Source of the DNA: Emticicia sp040253585
GTDB lineage: Bacteria > Bacteroidota > Bacteroidia > Cytophagales > Spirosomataceae
Reading direction: 5' to 3'
DNA length: 64,000 bases
NCBI RefSeq assembly: GCF_040253585.1
Contig: NZ_JBELAU010000002.1
Span: forward strand, 377,496-441,495
The notes under the pieces were generated by a model. That model had not been told where the DNA came from. It saw only the letters and a list, made by a program, of their open reading frames with translations, and did no database searches. The number at the start of each line of letters is the position of its first letter. Positions within the stretch are counted from its first letter, which is position 1. The position numbers were made by a program, and so were the translations under genes. Below, one piece after another: positions 1 through 9,803 of this stretch.

Positions 1-3000
1 TCGAATGTCTCAACTTTTTGACTGATGGTATTTTCAATGGTATTTCTGATACTTTCCCTATCATCAGGATGTACATATTCAAGCAAATTTCCTTCGCTCT
101 GTTTGACACTTTCTTCAAAAGTAAATCCAAACATTTTTTGGAAAGATGGCGATGTATAGATAATACGAGTATTTTCTATCACAAAAATACCATCAGAAGT
201 ATTTTCAGCAATGAAACGGAAACGTTCTTCGCTTTCTTTCAATAAATTTTCGGCCTTTTTACGCTCCGAAATGTCAATCACAACTTCGATTTGTTGGATA
301 AAATTGCCACCATCATCTTTTATTGCAGTGTTTAGAATTTCAATCCATTTTTTGTTTTTCTTAAACGTTTCTACCTCTAATTCAATATTGAAATTATAGC
401 CATTGATGATGTCCATTTCGTTATGAATACCCTCATTACGTGGGTTAAATAAATCTCTCGGGCGTTGGCCAATCAATACAGAGAGTTCAACTTCCATCAT
501 TTCGAGGTAACTTTGATTAGCCCACAGAACTCGCCCTTCAATGTCGGCAATTAGCACGCCATTGGTGATTTTCTCAGCAACTAAAGAAAGCTGTTTTACT
601 TCACTCTGAATTATTTTTCGTTCGGTAATGTCTGAGCAAATACCTGATATTCTGACCAACTCGCCAGCTTCGTTTCTGATTCCGAATGATTTCTGATAAA
701 TCCACTTTTCACCACCATCTTTAGTTTTTATTCTATACTCTACTTCTGACGAATTGTGAGTTTTGATTTGTTCGTCAATGATTTTATTAATGTTTTGGTC
801 TTCTTCAAAAAGAAAATCTCTTACGAATGTATTTTGTTCATAGAAATAGGTTTGGTCGGGGCCTAAAACTTTTTTGCAAGAAGGACTCACATAAATGTAC
901 CGACGATTGACAACATCAAAGAGCAAGAAAACGTCTTCGAGGGTTTCGTTGAGTTGGCGGAAATTACTCTCGCTTTCACTAATGATTATCTCGTTATTGA
1001 TACGTTCGATGGCATTAGCAATATTAGTTGCCAACGACAGCAAAATATTGATTTTATCTTCTGACCAAATCTGCTCATGCGTACAATCATCGAAACCAAT
1101 AAAACCATAAAATTTATCTTTTATAAAAACAGGAAGCAATAGTACCGATAAAATAGCTTGCTTTCTCCATCTTTCTATGATTACGGGGTTTTGCAGTTCG
1201 CTTAGTTTCTTTTGAAAAATCTTATTTTGGAGCAGTGGTTCGGTGTAAAAACAAATATCATCGAAAGATAAATTATGGGTATCAGGATTATTGAGCTGCG
1301 AGCTAATACCAGTACGTACCCATTCTACTTTATGGCTAATCTTGTTAGTTTTAAAATCGTTTTCAAAGTAGTAAACCCTATCAGTTCCAATTGATTCTCC
1401 TACGAGCTTAAAAGTTTCGGAGAGTGTTTCTTCTATGTTTTTACTCACCAAAAGTTTTTCGGTAGTTTTGGCGACAGCTGCCAACATCTCGCTTTTGTAA
1501 AGTAATTCTTGTTGCTTTTCGAGCAATTGAGCTTCTGCTTTCTTTCTCTCGGTAATATCAATCTGAATTGTAGCAAAGGCTATTGCTTTTTTAGTGAGAG
1601 GGTCTCGCACTAAGAATGTCGTCGCATCGGTATATCTGACTTCTTTAGTTTTAAAGTTAATCAAATCATGCTCGCCTTGCCACATTCCATTTTCCAAAAC
1701 CTGCGGCACAATTGTAGTATCAAGTAAAAGCCCACCTTGCTCTGAATGACAGTCTTTGGTAGTTAGTCCTTCAAAGTTATCACCAAAGCCTGAAATTTGC
1801 TTGGCTTTTTCATTCAAAAATATCAGATTTCCTCGCATATCCGACATTGCGATGAATGCACCCGAATACTTCACCAAGTTGACAAATTTTTCTTGTTCTA
1901 CCTGAATCGCCAATAGCTGGGTTTGGGTATTTTTCAGTTCTTCATAACTCTGAACAAGGGCGATTTCGGCATGTTTTCGTTCCGTAATGTTCGAGATGAT
2001 ACCATCAAGCATGACTCGTTTTTCGACTTCATCAAAATACCATCTTCCTTTTTCGTTTACCCAGAGCGTCTCATTATTTTTGTTAATTATTCTATACTCT
2101 ATCGTATATTCTCGGTTAGTTTCGCCTGAGTTTGCATTGACGTAATCTTTATCTTCGGGGTGAATAATGTCGGCATAGCTACGCTTATTATTCAAGATAA
2201 AATCTTCGGCAGGGTAGCCCGTCAGTTGTTCGATAGCATCGCTGACAAAAATCATTGTCCAAGTGGCATCATTCAAACACCTAAATGTTACGCTCGAAAT
2301 ATTGGAGATAAGGGTTCTGTACTGTAATTCTTTGTCTTTAATTATCTGAACGAGTTTTACTTGTTCATCAATATCTTGAAAAGTTCCATAAAGCCGCTTA
2401 CACCTGCCATTGCTATACTCGGCTTGCCCTAAAGCTCTCACCCAACGCTCATTTCCTTTAAACGTAATGATTTGAACTTCTATATCGAAAGGTATTCCTT
2501 TCTTAAAACATTGGGTGAAAGACTCAAATACTCTTTCTCGGTCTTCTCCTTCTTTAAAAAATGTTAAGGCACTTTCGAGGTCTAAAACAAATTCTGGCGG
2601 AGCTTCGAGGGTTGCTTTATTTATATCTGAGAAAAATACCGTTTGATTTAATACATCAATTTCCCAACCTCCTACTTTAGCCACAAGGCTCGTTTGCTCC
2701 AGAATCTCTTTGGTGCGTTTGAGTTCTTTCTCGGCTTTTAGGCGTTTATCGGCCTCAATTCCCAGCGAAACAATGTCGGCTATCGAACGAGCAAAAGTTA
2801 TATCATCATCAGACCAATACTTGATCTCATGTGTTTTTTCCCAACAAATCACACCGATCAACTCGCCACCAAGATAAATTGGCAAATCGAGCATCGACTT
2901 GATATTGGTTGATTTTAAGTAAACTTCCGAAAACTCCTGTGTATATTTATGTGTGTGGGCATCATCGGCCACAATAGCTACTTCATTTCTTATTCCGTGA

Positions 3001-5351
3001 AAATAATTCGGAAAATCAGCTTCTTGTATTGTTTCGGCAGTTGAATGCTTTTGAGTTTCTTGTGTGAATAAATCAACACAAGAAATCTGATTTTCTTGGA
3101 AAAGCCAAACACTTACTCGCTCAACATCAGTGCCTTCAGCCGCTGCTTCGGTTATTGTGTGCAATCCTTCTTTCCAAAAATCACCCTCGTCGAGATGAGT
3201 CTTAGATAAACGTATCAGAATATCATTTTGAAGTAGCACCCGCTCTTGTCGGAGTTGATTGGCGATTTCTTGATTTTTACGTTCACTGATATCTCTTGCC
3301 GTAATCAAACGCATAACCAAATAACCCGTTGAATCATAGATGAGCGTCACAGAATCTTCACGCCAAACATAATGCCCTTTTTTATGCAAAAACCGCACAT
3401 GATAAGTAAGTTTTGGTGTTTGGGTTTTAATCGCATTCCGATACAGTTTTCTGAGAAACTCGTGGTCTTCGGGGTGGAAGAACTCATAAATGTTACGTTC
3501 CGAAATAGAAATTGCTTCTTCAGTAGTATAACCAAATTGGCGTTCGTGAGCCGATGATAAGTATGAAACCTTGTCATTCTCAAAGACAATCACAACATCC
3601 GAGATATTCTCACTGATGTATCTAAATTTCTCTTCGCTTTGTTTGAGGGCAGTTTTGGCTTTAACTTGTTGGTCAATGTCTTGCACAATCCCATAAACCC
3701 TTCGACAAACGCCGTCAACAAATTCGGCTGCACCTTTGGCTCTTACCCAACGTTTTTTTCCGAGTGCTGTTATGATTGCTATCTCAAGGTCATAAGCAAC
3801 TCCTTCTTTTATGCATCTATTAATGGCATTCAGAAGTAAATTTTTTGAATCATTTTCATCAAAATAATTAAGTACTTGACTAAAATCTGACTCTCTTTCG
3901 TCAGAAACCTCAAAAATCTCTTTAGTTATTTTAGAAGAATATACTTTTTGTTCAGCGAGATTATACTCCCAACCCCCTACTCTGGCCACACGATTGGTCT
4001 GTTCGAGTACTTCCTTCGTACGTTTGAGTTCGAGTTCGGCCTTTTTGTTTTCAGTAATATTTCGGGCGATGCAAATAATTTCAGTCAGATTACCATCATC
4101 ATCATCAAGTGGCGAAATAACTACACTAAACCACTGGCGACCAAGCTCCGACTGTAAACTATATTCAACATTCGATTTTTTGTGAGTAGAAATGGTCTTA
4201 TCAATCGCCGTTTTGATAGCCTTGAGGGCATCATCTGGAAAATCGATTTCATTAATATTTTTTCCAAGAAACAGTGAGGGGGGAATGAGTAACTCTTCAT
4301 TATTTTCGTTTTGATAATACTCCGTAAAAACAAAGTCTAAGTTCAGAACAAAAACTAAGTCTCCGATATTTGCTAATAAGCTATTTAGACGATTATTGGT
4401 AGTTGTGAGCTGCGTTTCAGTTTTTTTTATGTCGGTTATATCTCGACCAACTTTCAAAATCAAATCATTGTTAAAAACCTCCTCATGCCAATCAAGAAAC
4501 TTATGGCCACCTTCATTTATCTTTATTTGTTTAATTTTACTACTATCATTTTTCTCGAATCCCAATTTTTCTTGGATCTCCGATTCCCAGCTTTGACCAA
4601 TCCATTCATCAGTATTATACCCTAAAATCTCTTCTACGTTTTTGCTTACAAAAGTTATGATCCCCTCCTGATTTACACCAATAATGAGCAGATTACCTCG
4701 ATTGACAAAATTATATGCGAAAAATAGATTTTCTTTAATACTCAAATCAATGTAGTGAATTACATAATTGATAATAAAAGCAATAAATGAGCTATTAAAG
4801 TAAATGATAAAATCTTTGGTAGAAATAATCTCAAGCATGACCAACCCTACTAAAGCGGCCACAATCGCAAGAAGGTATGTATAAAAATACTTGAATGTAT
4901 AAAAAACATAATAGGAAATCATATTGACAAGCGTAAACTCAGCCAATGTCAGAAAATCCATTTGTCCATTCGAAGCAATTTTGTAGAGAACTAAAGAGTT
5001 ATAAACCACAAAAAAGGTTGAAAAAAGACGATGTAGGTTCTTACGAATGAAGGCGAAGTACCTGCTGAAAAATGCAATTCCCAGACAAAACAACCCAACT
5101 ATGATATTATAAAATAGTTCGCTTTCTTTTCTGACTGAAAACAGCTCAATATAAAGCTCACTAAACGGCACAAATATACCAACGCCCCAAAAATAGAGTA
5201 CATAACGATAATAATGCTTTGATAAGTCTTCTACGTTATTAATATAAATATGACGATACTTAGTGTATGAGTTTTTCATTAATGAAAAAACCAATACCAA
5301 AGCAATAGCTATGATTGATACAAAAGCTAAATATTGTAGAGCTTCGCTCAT
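1..5351 (-). CDS. Giant membrane-anchored multi-PAS/GAF sensor protein, 3' end beyond window
   Basis: An open minus-strand frame runs from an ATG at 5351 to the left edge without a stop (about 1783 residues visible). Residues 1-205 are hydrophobic with several predicted membrane spans. They are followed by PAS domains near residues 212-303, 322-433, 447-553, 567-688, a GAF near 700-870, PAS near 882-988, 1003-1122, 1147-1267, a second GAF near 1284-1450, and PAS near 1460-1577, 1583-1694 and 1702 onward. Most PAS units end in a D-I-T/S-E-R-K type PAC motif. PAS 3 and 5 resemble each other (both begin with an LKRTKE-type linker and VGGWE), as do PAS 4 and 10 (SEEKFRYISEN, SEERFRFIAEN), which points to internal duplication. 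It probably relays a membrane or cytosolic signal. Histidine kinase or cyclase output would lie beyond the edge and is not seen. Confidence 0.9.
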   Translation of the reverse strand, partial: MSEALQYLAFVSIIAIALVLVFSLMKNSYTKYRHIYINNVEDLSKHYYRYVLYFWGVGIFVPFSELYIELFSVRKESELFYNIIVGLFCLGIAFFSRYFAFIRKNLHRLFSTFFVVYNSLVLYKIASNGQMDFLTLAEFTLVNMISYYVFYTFKYFYTYLLAIVAALVGLVMLEIISTKDFIIYFNSSFIAFIINYVIHYIDLSIKENLFFAYNFVNRGNLLIIGVNQEGIITFVSKNVEEILGYNTDEWIGQSWESEIQEKLGFEKNDSSKIKQIKINEGGHKFLDWHEEVFNNDLILKVGRDITDIKKTETQLTTTNNRLNSLLANIGDLVFVLNLDFVFTEYYQNENNEELLIPPSLFLGKNINEIDFPDDALKAIKTAIDKTISTHKKSNVEYSLQSELGRQWFSVVISPLDDDDGNLTEIICIARNITENKKAELELKRTKEVLEQTNRVARVGGWEYNLAEQKVYSSKITKEIFEVSDERESDFSQVLNYFDENDSKNLLLNAINRCIKEGVAYDLEIAIITALGKKRWVRAKGAAEFVDGVCRRVYGIVQDIDQQVKAKTALKQSEEKFRYISENISDVVIVFENDKVSYLSSAHERQFGYTTEEAISISERNIYEFFHPEDHEFLRKLYRNAIKTQTPKLTYHVRFLHKKGHYVWREDSVTLIYDSTGYLVMRLITARDISERKNQEIANQLRQERVLLQNDILIRLSKTHLDEGDFWKEGLHTITEAAAEGTDVERVSVWLFQENQISCVDLFTQETQKHSTAETIQEADFPNYFHGIRNEVAIVADDAHTHKYTQEFSEVYLKSTNIKSMLDLPIYLGGELIGVICWEKTHEIKYWSDDDITFARSIADIVSLGIEADKRLKAEKELKRTKEILEQTSLVAKVGGWEIDVLNQTVFFSDINKATLEAPPEFVLDLESALTFFKEGEDRERVFESFTQCFKKGIPFDIEVQIITFKGNERWVRALGQAEYSNGRCKRLYGTFQDIDEQVKLVQIIKDKELQYRTLISNISSVTFRCLNDATWTMIFVSDAIEQLTGYPAEDFILNNKRSYADIIHPEDKDYVNANSGETNREYTIEYRIINKNNETLWVNEKGRWYFDEVEKRVMLDGIISNITERKHAEIALVQSYEELKNTQTQLLAIQVEQEKFVNLVKYSGAFIAMSDMRGNLIFLNEKAKQISGFGDNFEGLTTKDCHSEQGGLLLDTTIVPQVLENGMWQGEHDLINFKTKEVRYTDATTFLVRDPLTKKAIAFATIQIDITERKKAEAQLLEKQQELLYKSEMLAAVAKTTEKLLVSKNIEETLSETFKLVGESIGTDRVYYFENDFKTNKISHKVEWVRTGISSQLNNPDTHNLSFDDICFYTEPLLQNKIFQKKLSELQNPVIIERWRKQAILSVLLLPVFIKDKFYGFIGFDDCTHEQIWSEDKINILLSLATNIANAIERINNEIIISESESNFRQLNETLEDVFLLFDVVNRRYIYVSPSCKKVLGPDQTYFYEQNTFVRDFLFEEDQNINKIIDEQIKTHNSSEVEYRIKTKDGGEKWIYQKSFGIRNEAGELVRISGICSDITERKIIQSEVKQLSLVAEKITNGVLIADIEGRVLWANQSYLEMMEVELSVLIGQRPRDLFNPRNEGIHNEMDIINGYNFNIELEVETFKKNKKWIEILNTAIKDDGGNFIQQIEVVIDISERKKAENLLKESEERFRFIAENTSDGIFVIENTRIIYTSPSFQKMFGFTFEESVKQSEGNLLEYVHPDDRESIRNTIENTISQKVETF

Positions 5352-5591
5352 GAATTAAACATTGTGAAATATATAAGGTTCGTAAGTAAATCTAATACAA
5401 GCAAATACCATACTACTTTATATGGTATTAATAATAAAATCAAGGATACTTTCTACAAAAACGAGATTCGATGATTAACCGGTATTAGTTTTTAAATTTA
5501 CCCCTAAAATTTTAAAAAGCCGATAAGCTCTTAATTTAATTCCACAATTCATAAAAAAATATTGATTATAAACGAAAAAAACTAATAAAAC

Positions 5592-5623
5592 TTTGTTTTT
5601 TTCGTTATCATTCCGTAATTTCG
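5592..5623 (+). promoter_or_regulatory. Putative rpoB promoter (Bacteroidota sigma-A type)
   Basis: TTTG at 5592-5595 and TAATTTCG at 5616-5623 are separated by 20 bases. This matches the known Bacteroidota housekeeping pattern TTTG-N19/20-TAnnTTTG except for one base in the -7 box. Initiation would be near 5630, giving a long rpoB leader. This is inferred from the motif only. Confidence 0.5.
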
Positions 5624-5744
5624 CACCCTATTTAAGATTACCCCAGAAAAATACGCTTTTCATTAGTAGAATTTTTGTCCGATACACGGCTGTTTTCGTA
5701 GGATAGTCGCACAGGGATAATCATTCGCTTCACTACGATATATT

Positions 5745-5828
5745 TTTGCTTTTAGCAATTAGCCCTTAGCGATTAGCTTTCTTTAATTTTAAAAAGCTAA
5801 TAACTAATAGCCAAAAGCTAACAGCCCC
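5745..5828. repeat. Heptad-repeat hairpin in rpoB leader
   Basis: TTAGC occurs at 5752, 5759, 5766 and 5773, exactly 7 bases apart. The right arm carries the reverse-complement word with the same spacing: GCTAA at 5796, ACTAA at 5803, GCCAA at 5810, GCTAA at 5817. The two arms can pair in more than one register around a loop rich in A and T. The element ends about 35 bases before the rpoB start and would be transcribed as part of the leader. Confidence 0.8.
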
Positions 5829-5862
5829 TGAAAAAAATTTATCACTTAAAACTTTTCAAACC

Positions 5863-8800
5863 TTGAATCTGACAGAAACCGGTAGAAAAAGTTTCGCAAC
5901 GGTAAAGCCGCTCATCGAATACCCAGACTTCTTGGATATTCAGGTAAAATCTTTCCAAGATTTTTTCCAGATTGAGACTCCAGCCGAAAATCGCAAAATG
6001 GAAGGGCTTTTCAATGTATTTGCCGAAAACTTCCCGATCGCCGACTCACGTGAAAACTACGTGTTGGAATTCGTCGATTACACCATCGACCCACCAAAAT
6101 ACTCAGTTGATGAGTGTATTGACCGTGGTCTTACTTACGCTGTGCCTTTAAAAGCAAAATTGCGTTTGATTTGTAATGATACCGACAACGAAGACTTCGA
6201 GACAATCGAGCAAGAAGTATTCTTGGGTAACATTCCATACATGAATGGTCGTGGCTCATTCGTTATCAACGGAGCTGAGCGTGTTATCGTATCACAATTA
6301 CACCGTTCGCCAGGTGTGTTCTTCTCAATGAGCAAGCACACAAATGGAACGAAACTTTATTCAGCTCGTGTAATCCCGATGAAAGGTTCGTGGATTGAAT
6401 TCTCGACTGACGTAAACAACGTAATGTATGCATACATCGACCGTAAGAAAAAATTCCCAGTTACAACATTGCTTCGTGCAATCGGTTTTGGTTCTGATAA
6501 AGACATCCTCAACCTTTTCGGTTTGTCAGAAGAAATCCCTGGCACTCGTGAAGCCTTGAAAAAATCAATCGGTCGTCGTCTTGCTGCACGTGTATTACGT
6601 ACATGGACAGAAGACTTCGTAGATGAAGATACTGGTGAGGTTGTTTCAATCGACCGTAACGAGGTAATCTTAGAGCGTGACTCTATTATCTCTGATGATG
6701 ACATTGACACTATCTTAAACACTGAGCAAAAATCAATCATTTTGCACCGTGAAGATGCCAACGTATCAGAATTTAACATCATTTATAATACGTTACAACG
6801 TGATAGCTCAAACTCTGAAAAAGAAGCCGTTGAGCAAATCTACCGTCAGTTACGTAACACCGAAGCACCTGACGAAGCAACCGCTCGTGAGATTATCCAA
6901 GGATTGTTCTTCTCTGACAAACGTTATGATTTAGGAGAAGTAGGTCGCTACCGTGTAAACACAAAATTGAGTTTGACTACACCACTCGAAACTGGTGTAT
7001 TGACAACCCAAGATATTGTCGAAATCGTTAAGTTCCTTATCCAGCTTATCAACTCAAAAGCAGTTGTCGATGATATTGACCACTTATCGAATCGTCGTGT
7101 TCGTACCGTAGGAGAGCAACTTTACGCACAATTTGGTGTAGGTTTGGCTCGTATGGCTCGTACAATTAAAGAACGTATGAACGTTCGTGATAACGAAGAC
7201 TTCAAACCTGTTGATTTGATTAATGCTCGTACGCTTTCTTCAGTAATCAACTCATTCTTTGGTACCAACCAGCTATCACAGTTCATGGACCAAACCAACC
7301 CTTTGGCCGAAATCACGCACAAGCGTCGTATGTCGGCACTCGGGCCAGGTGGATTGAGCCGTGAGCGTGCAGGTTTCGAGGTTCGTGACGTTCACTATAC
7401 GCACTACGGTCGTTTGTGTACTATCGAAACTCCAGAGGGTCCAAACATCGGTTTGATTTCGTCGCTTTGTACGTATGCCAAAATTAACAGCATGGGCTTC
7501 ATCGAAACCCCTTATGTTAAGATTGAAAACGGTAAATTAACCAAAGAATTAGTTTATTTAACTGCCGAAGAAGAAGACGGAAAAAATATTGCGATGGCAA
7601 CTGCCGATGTTGATGCCGACGGAAACTTCTTGGTTGATACATTGAAATGTCGTTATGAAGGTGACTTCCCAATGAAGACTCCAGATTCAATCGACTACAT
7701 GGATATTGCCTCAAATCAGATTGTATCAGTGGCCGCTTCAATGATTCCATTCATTGAGCATGATGATGCCAACCGTGCCTTGATGGGCTCAAACATGCAA
7801 CGTCAAGCAGTGCCATTGTTGCGTCCAGAAGCTCCAATCGTAGGTACAGGTCTTGAAGGCCGTTTGGCTCGTGACTCACGTACTTTAGTTGTTGCTGAAG
7901 AAGATGGTGTTATCGAATACGTTGATGCAAATGTTATCAAGGTTCGTTATAACTGGACAACAGAACAATCATTGGTGAGCTTCGATACTAACGTAACTTC
8001 TTATGAACTTATCAAGCACCGTCGTACGAACCAAGATACTTGTATCAACATTCGTCCGATTGTATTGAAAGGTCAAGAAGTGAAAAAAGGTCAAATTCTT
8101 GTAGAAGGATATGCTACTCAAGGCGGAGAACTTGCTCTCGGACGTAACCTCTTGGTTGCCTTCATGCCTTGGCAAGGATATAACTTTGAGGATGCGATTG
8201 TAATCTCTGAGAGAGTTGTTCGTGAAGATATTTTCACATCAATTCACATCGAAGAATACGAACTCGAAGTACGTGACACAAAACGTGGAGAAGAAGAATT
8301 AACTGCTGAGATTCCAAACGTTTCGGAAGAAACAGTGAAGAACCTCGACGAAAACGGTATCGTTCGCACTGGTACACGTGTACGTGAAGGAGATATTCTA
8401 ATCGGTAAGATTACTCCAAAAGGAGAATCAGACCCAACTCCAGAAGAAAAACTCCTCCGTGCTATCTTCGGCGATAAAGCAGGTGACGTGAAAGATGCTT
8501 CGAAAAAAGCACCACCATCAATGGACGGTGTGATCATCGACACAAAACTTTTCTCTCGCCCAAGTAAAGAAGAGCGTTCGAAACACAAAGACGAACTAAA
8601 AGCATTGATGAAGAAACACGGACGCCAATTAATCGAACTCCGTGGTTTAATGATTGATAAAATGGTTGAATTGCTTGATGGCAAAACAACTGTAGGTGTG
8701 AAACATAAATTTGGAGATGAGCTTATCTCTAAAGGCATGAAGTTCAACCGTGGAAACATCACTAATAATTTATTCCCAGACAAAAACAATTATGTTGACG

Positions 8801-9720
8801 AAAGCCAATATAATGTTCCTGAAGAAGTAAACTTATTGGGAGATGTTATCTTAGATGGTTGGACAGAAGACCCAGCTTTCAATAAACTAATCGTAACACT
8901 TTGTAAGAACTACTTGGCTCGCCGTAGCGAAGTAATCGGTCGATTCAAACGTGAGCGTTTTGTATTGGAAGTTGGTGATGAATTACCAGCAGGTATCGTG
9001 AAATTGGCTAAAGTTTACATCGCTAAGAAACGTAAGTTGAAAGTGGGTGACAAGATGGCGGGTCGTCACGGAAATAAAGGGGTTGTTGCTCGTATTGTTC
9101 GTGATGAAGACATGCCATTTACGGCAGAAGGTCAGCCAATGGACATCGTGTTGAACCCACTTGGTGTACCTTCTCGTATGAACATCGGTCAGCTATACGA
9201 AGTTGTATTAGGTCTTGCGGGTAGAAAATTAGGACGTAAATATGCTACACCAATCTTTGATGGTGCTACTGAAGAAGAAGTATCAGCCGAATTGGCAGAA
9301 GCAGGTTTACCACCTTACGGACGTTCGCAACTCTACAACGGTTTGACTGGTGAGCCATTCGACCAAAAAGTAACCGTAGGTATCATGTATATGATGAAGC
9401 TCGGTCACTTAGTTGATGATAAAATGCACGCCCGTTCAATCGGACCATACTCACTCATTACGCAACAACCATTGGGTGGTAAAGCACAATTTGGTGGTCA
9501 GCGTTTCGGAGAGATGGAAGTTTGGGCATTGGAAGCATTCGGTGCATCGCATATCTTACAAGAAATCTTGACTGTAAAATCTGATGATGTATTGGGTCGT
9601 GCCAAAGCATACGAAGCAATCGTAAAAGGAGAGAATTTGCCAAAACCAAATATCCCAGAATCATTCAACGTATTGGTTCACGAATTACGAGGCTTAGCAT
9701 TAGAGATTACTTTGCAGTAG
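5863..9720 (+). CDS. rpoB: DNA-directed RNA polymerase subunit beta
   Basis: The 1285-residue product is a full-length beta subunit of the core RNA polymerase. The rifampicin-binding cluster is intact and wild-type: QLSQFMDQ near residue 470, with Asp476, His486 and Ser491 corresponding to E. coli 516, 526 and 531. The C-terminal half has the active-site motif GDKMAGRHGNKG. The start is TTG at 5863, since no in-frame ATG lies between it and the upstream region and the protein already begins at the conserved N-terminus (SFATVKPLIEYPDF). An 83-base gap containing a small hairpin separates it from rpoC, so the two form the usual rpoBC operon. The rpl genes are not upstream here. Confidence 0.98.
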   Translation: MNLTETGRKSFATVKPLIEYPDFLDIQVKSFQDFFQIETPAENRKMEGLFNVFAENFPIADSRENYVLEFVDYTIDPPKYSVDECIDRGLTYAVPLKAKLRLICNDTDNEDFETIEQEVFLGNIPYMNGRGSFVINGAERVIVSQLHRSPGVFFSMSKHTNGTKLYSARVIPMKGSWIEFSTDVNNVMYAYIDRKKKFPVTTLLRAIGFGSDKDILNLFGLSEEIPGTREALKKSIGRRLAARVLRTWTEDFVDEDTGEVVSIDRNEVILERDSIISDDDIDTILNTEQKSIILHREDANVSEFNIIYNTLQRDSSNSEKEAVEQIYRQLRNTEAPDEATAREIIQGLFFSDKRYDLGEVGRYRVNTKLSLTTPLETGVLTTQDIVEIVKFLIQLINSKAVVDDIDHLSNRRVRTVGEQLYAQFGVGLARMARTIKERMNVRDNEDFKPVDLINARTLSSVINSFFGTNQLSQFMDQTNPLAEITHKRRMSALGPGGLSRERAGFEVRDVHYTHYGRLCTIETPEGPNIGLISSLCTYAKINSMGFIETPYVKIENGKLTKELVYLTAEEEDGKNIAMATADVDADGNFLVDTLKCRYEGDFPMKTPDSIDYMDIASNQIVSVAASMIPFIEHDDANRALMGSNMQRQAVPLLRPEAPIVGTGLEGRLARDSRTLVVAEEDGVIEYVDANVIKVRYNWTTEQSLVSFDTNVTSYELIKHRRTNQDTCINIRPIVLKGQEVKKGQILVEGYATQGGELALGRNLLVAFMPWQGYNFEDAIVISERVVREDIFTSIHIEEYELEVRDTKRGEEELTAEIPNVSEETVKNLDENGIVRTGTRVREGDILIGKITPKGESDPTPEEKLLRAIFGDKAGDVKDASKKAPPSMDGVIIDTKLFSRPSKEERSKHKDELKALMKKHGRQLIELRGLMIDKMVELLDGKTTVGVKHKFGDELISKGMKFNRGNITNNLFPDKNNYVDESQYNVPEEVNLLGDVILDGWTEDPAFNKLIVTLCKNYLARRSEVIGRFKRERFVLEVGDELPAGIVKLAKVYIAKKRKLKVGDKMAGRHGNKGVVARIVRDEDMPFTAEGQPMDIVLNPLGVPSRMNIGQLYEVVLGLAGRKLGRKYATPIFDGATEEEVSAELAEAGLPPYGRSQLYNGLTGEPFDQKVTVGIMYMMKLGHLVDDKMHARSIGPYSLITQQPLGGKAQFGGQRFGEMEVWALEAFGASHILQEILTVKSDDVLGRAKAYEAIVKGENLPKPNIPESFNVLVHELRGLALEITLQ

Positions 9721-9733
9721 TCTGAAAATATAA

Positions 9734-9763
9734 AGGTGTGTTTTTCTACGGAATTACACACCT
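9734..9763 (+). promoter_or_regulatory. Hairpin between rpoB and rpoC
   Basis: AGGTGTGT (9734-9741) pairs perfectly with ACACACCT (9756-9763) around a 14-base loop. It has no T-run after it, so it is more likely a processing or stability element than a terminator. It lies 14 bases after the rpoB stop and 40 before the preferred rpoC start. Confidence 0.55.
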
Positions 9764-9803
9764 CAAAATGAGCTTATCATTTTCACATCAATCATACTTG
9801 AAA

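Larger units (their letters stand above)
5352..5862. other. Divergent intergenic region, sensor gene / rpoB
   Basis: These 511 bases hold no convincing gene. Next to the sensor start there is a small inverted repeat (ATACCAT at 5405-5411, ATGGTAT at 5422-5428). Toward rpoB there is a good Bacteroidota-type promoter (5592-5623), then a leader of roughly 230 bases containing the heptad-repeat hairpin at 5745-5828. The ribosomal protein genes rplK, rplA, rplJ and rplL, which normally precede rpoB, are absent. Confidence 0.7.

Noticed and set aside
8244..8789. 181-residue minus-strand ORF within rpoB
   Set aside because: It lies entirely antisense to a conserved region of rpoB and has a composition typical of a shadow frame.
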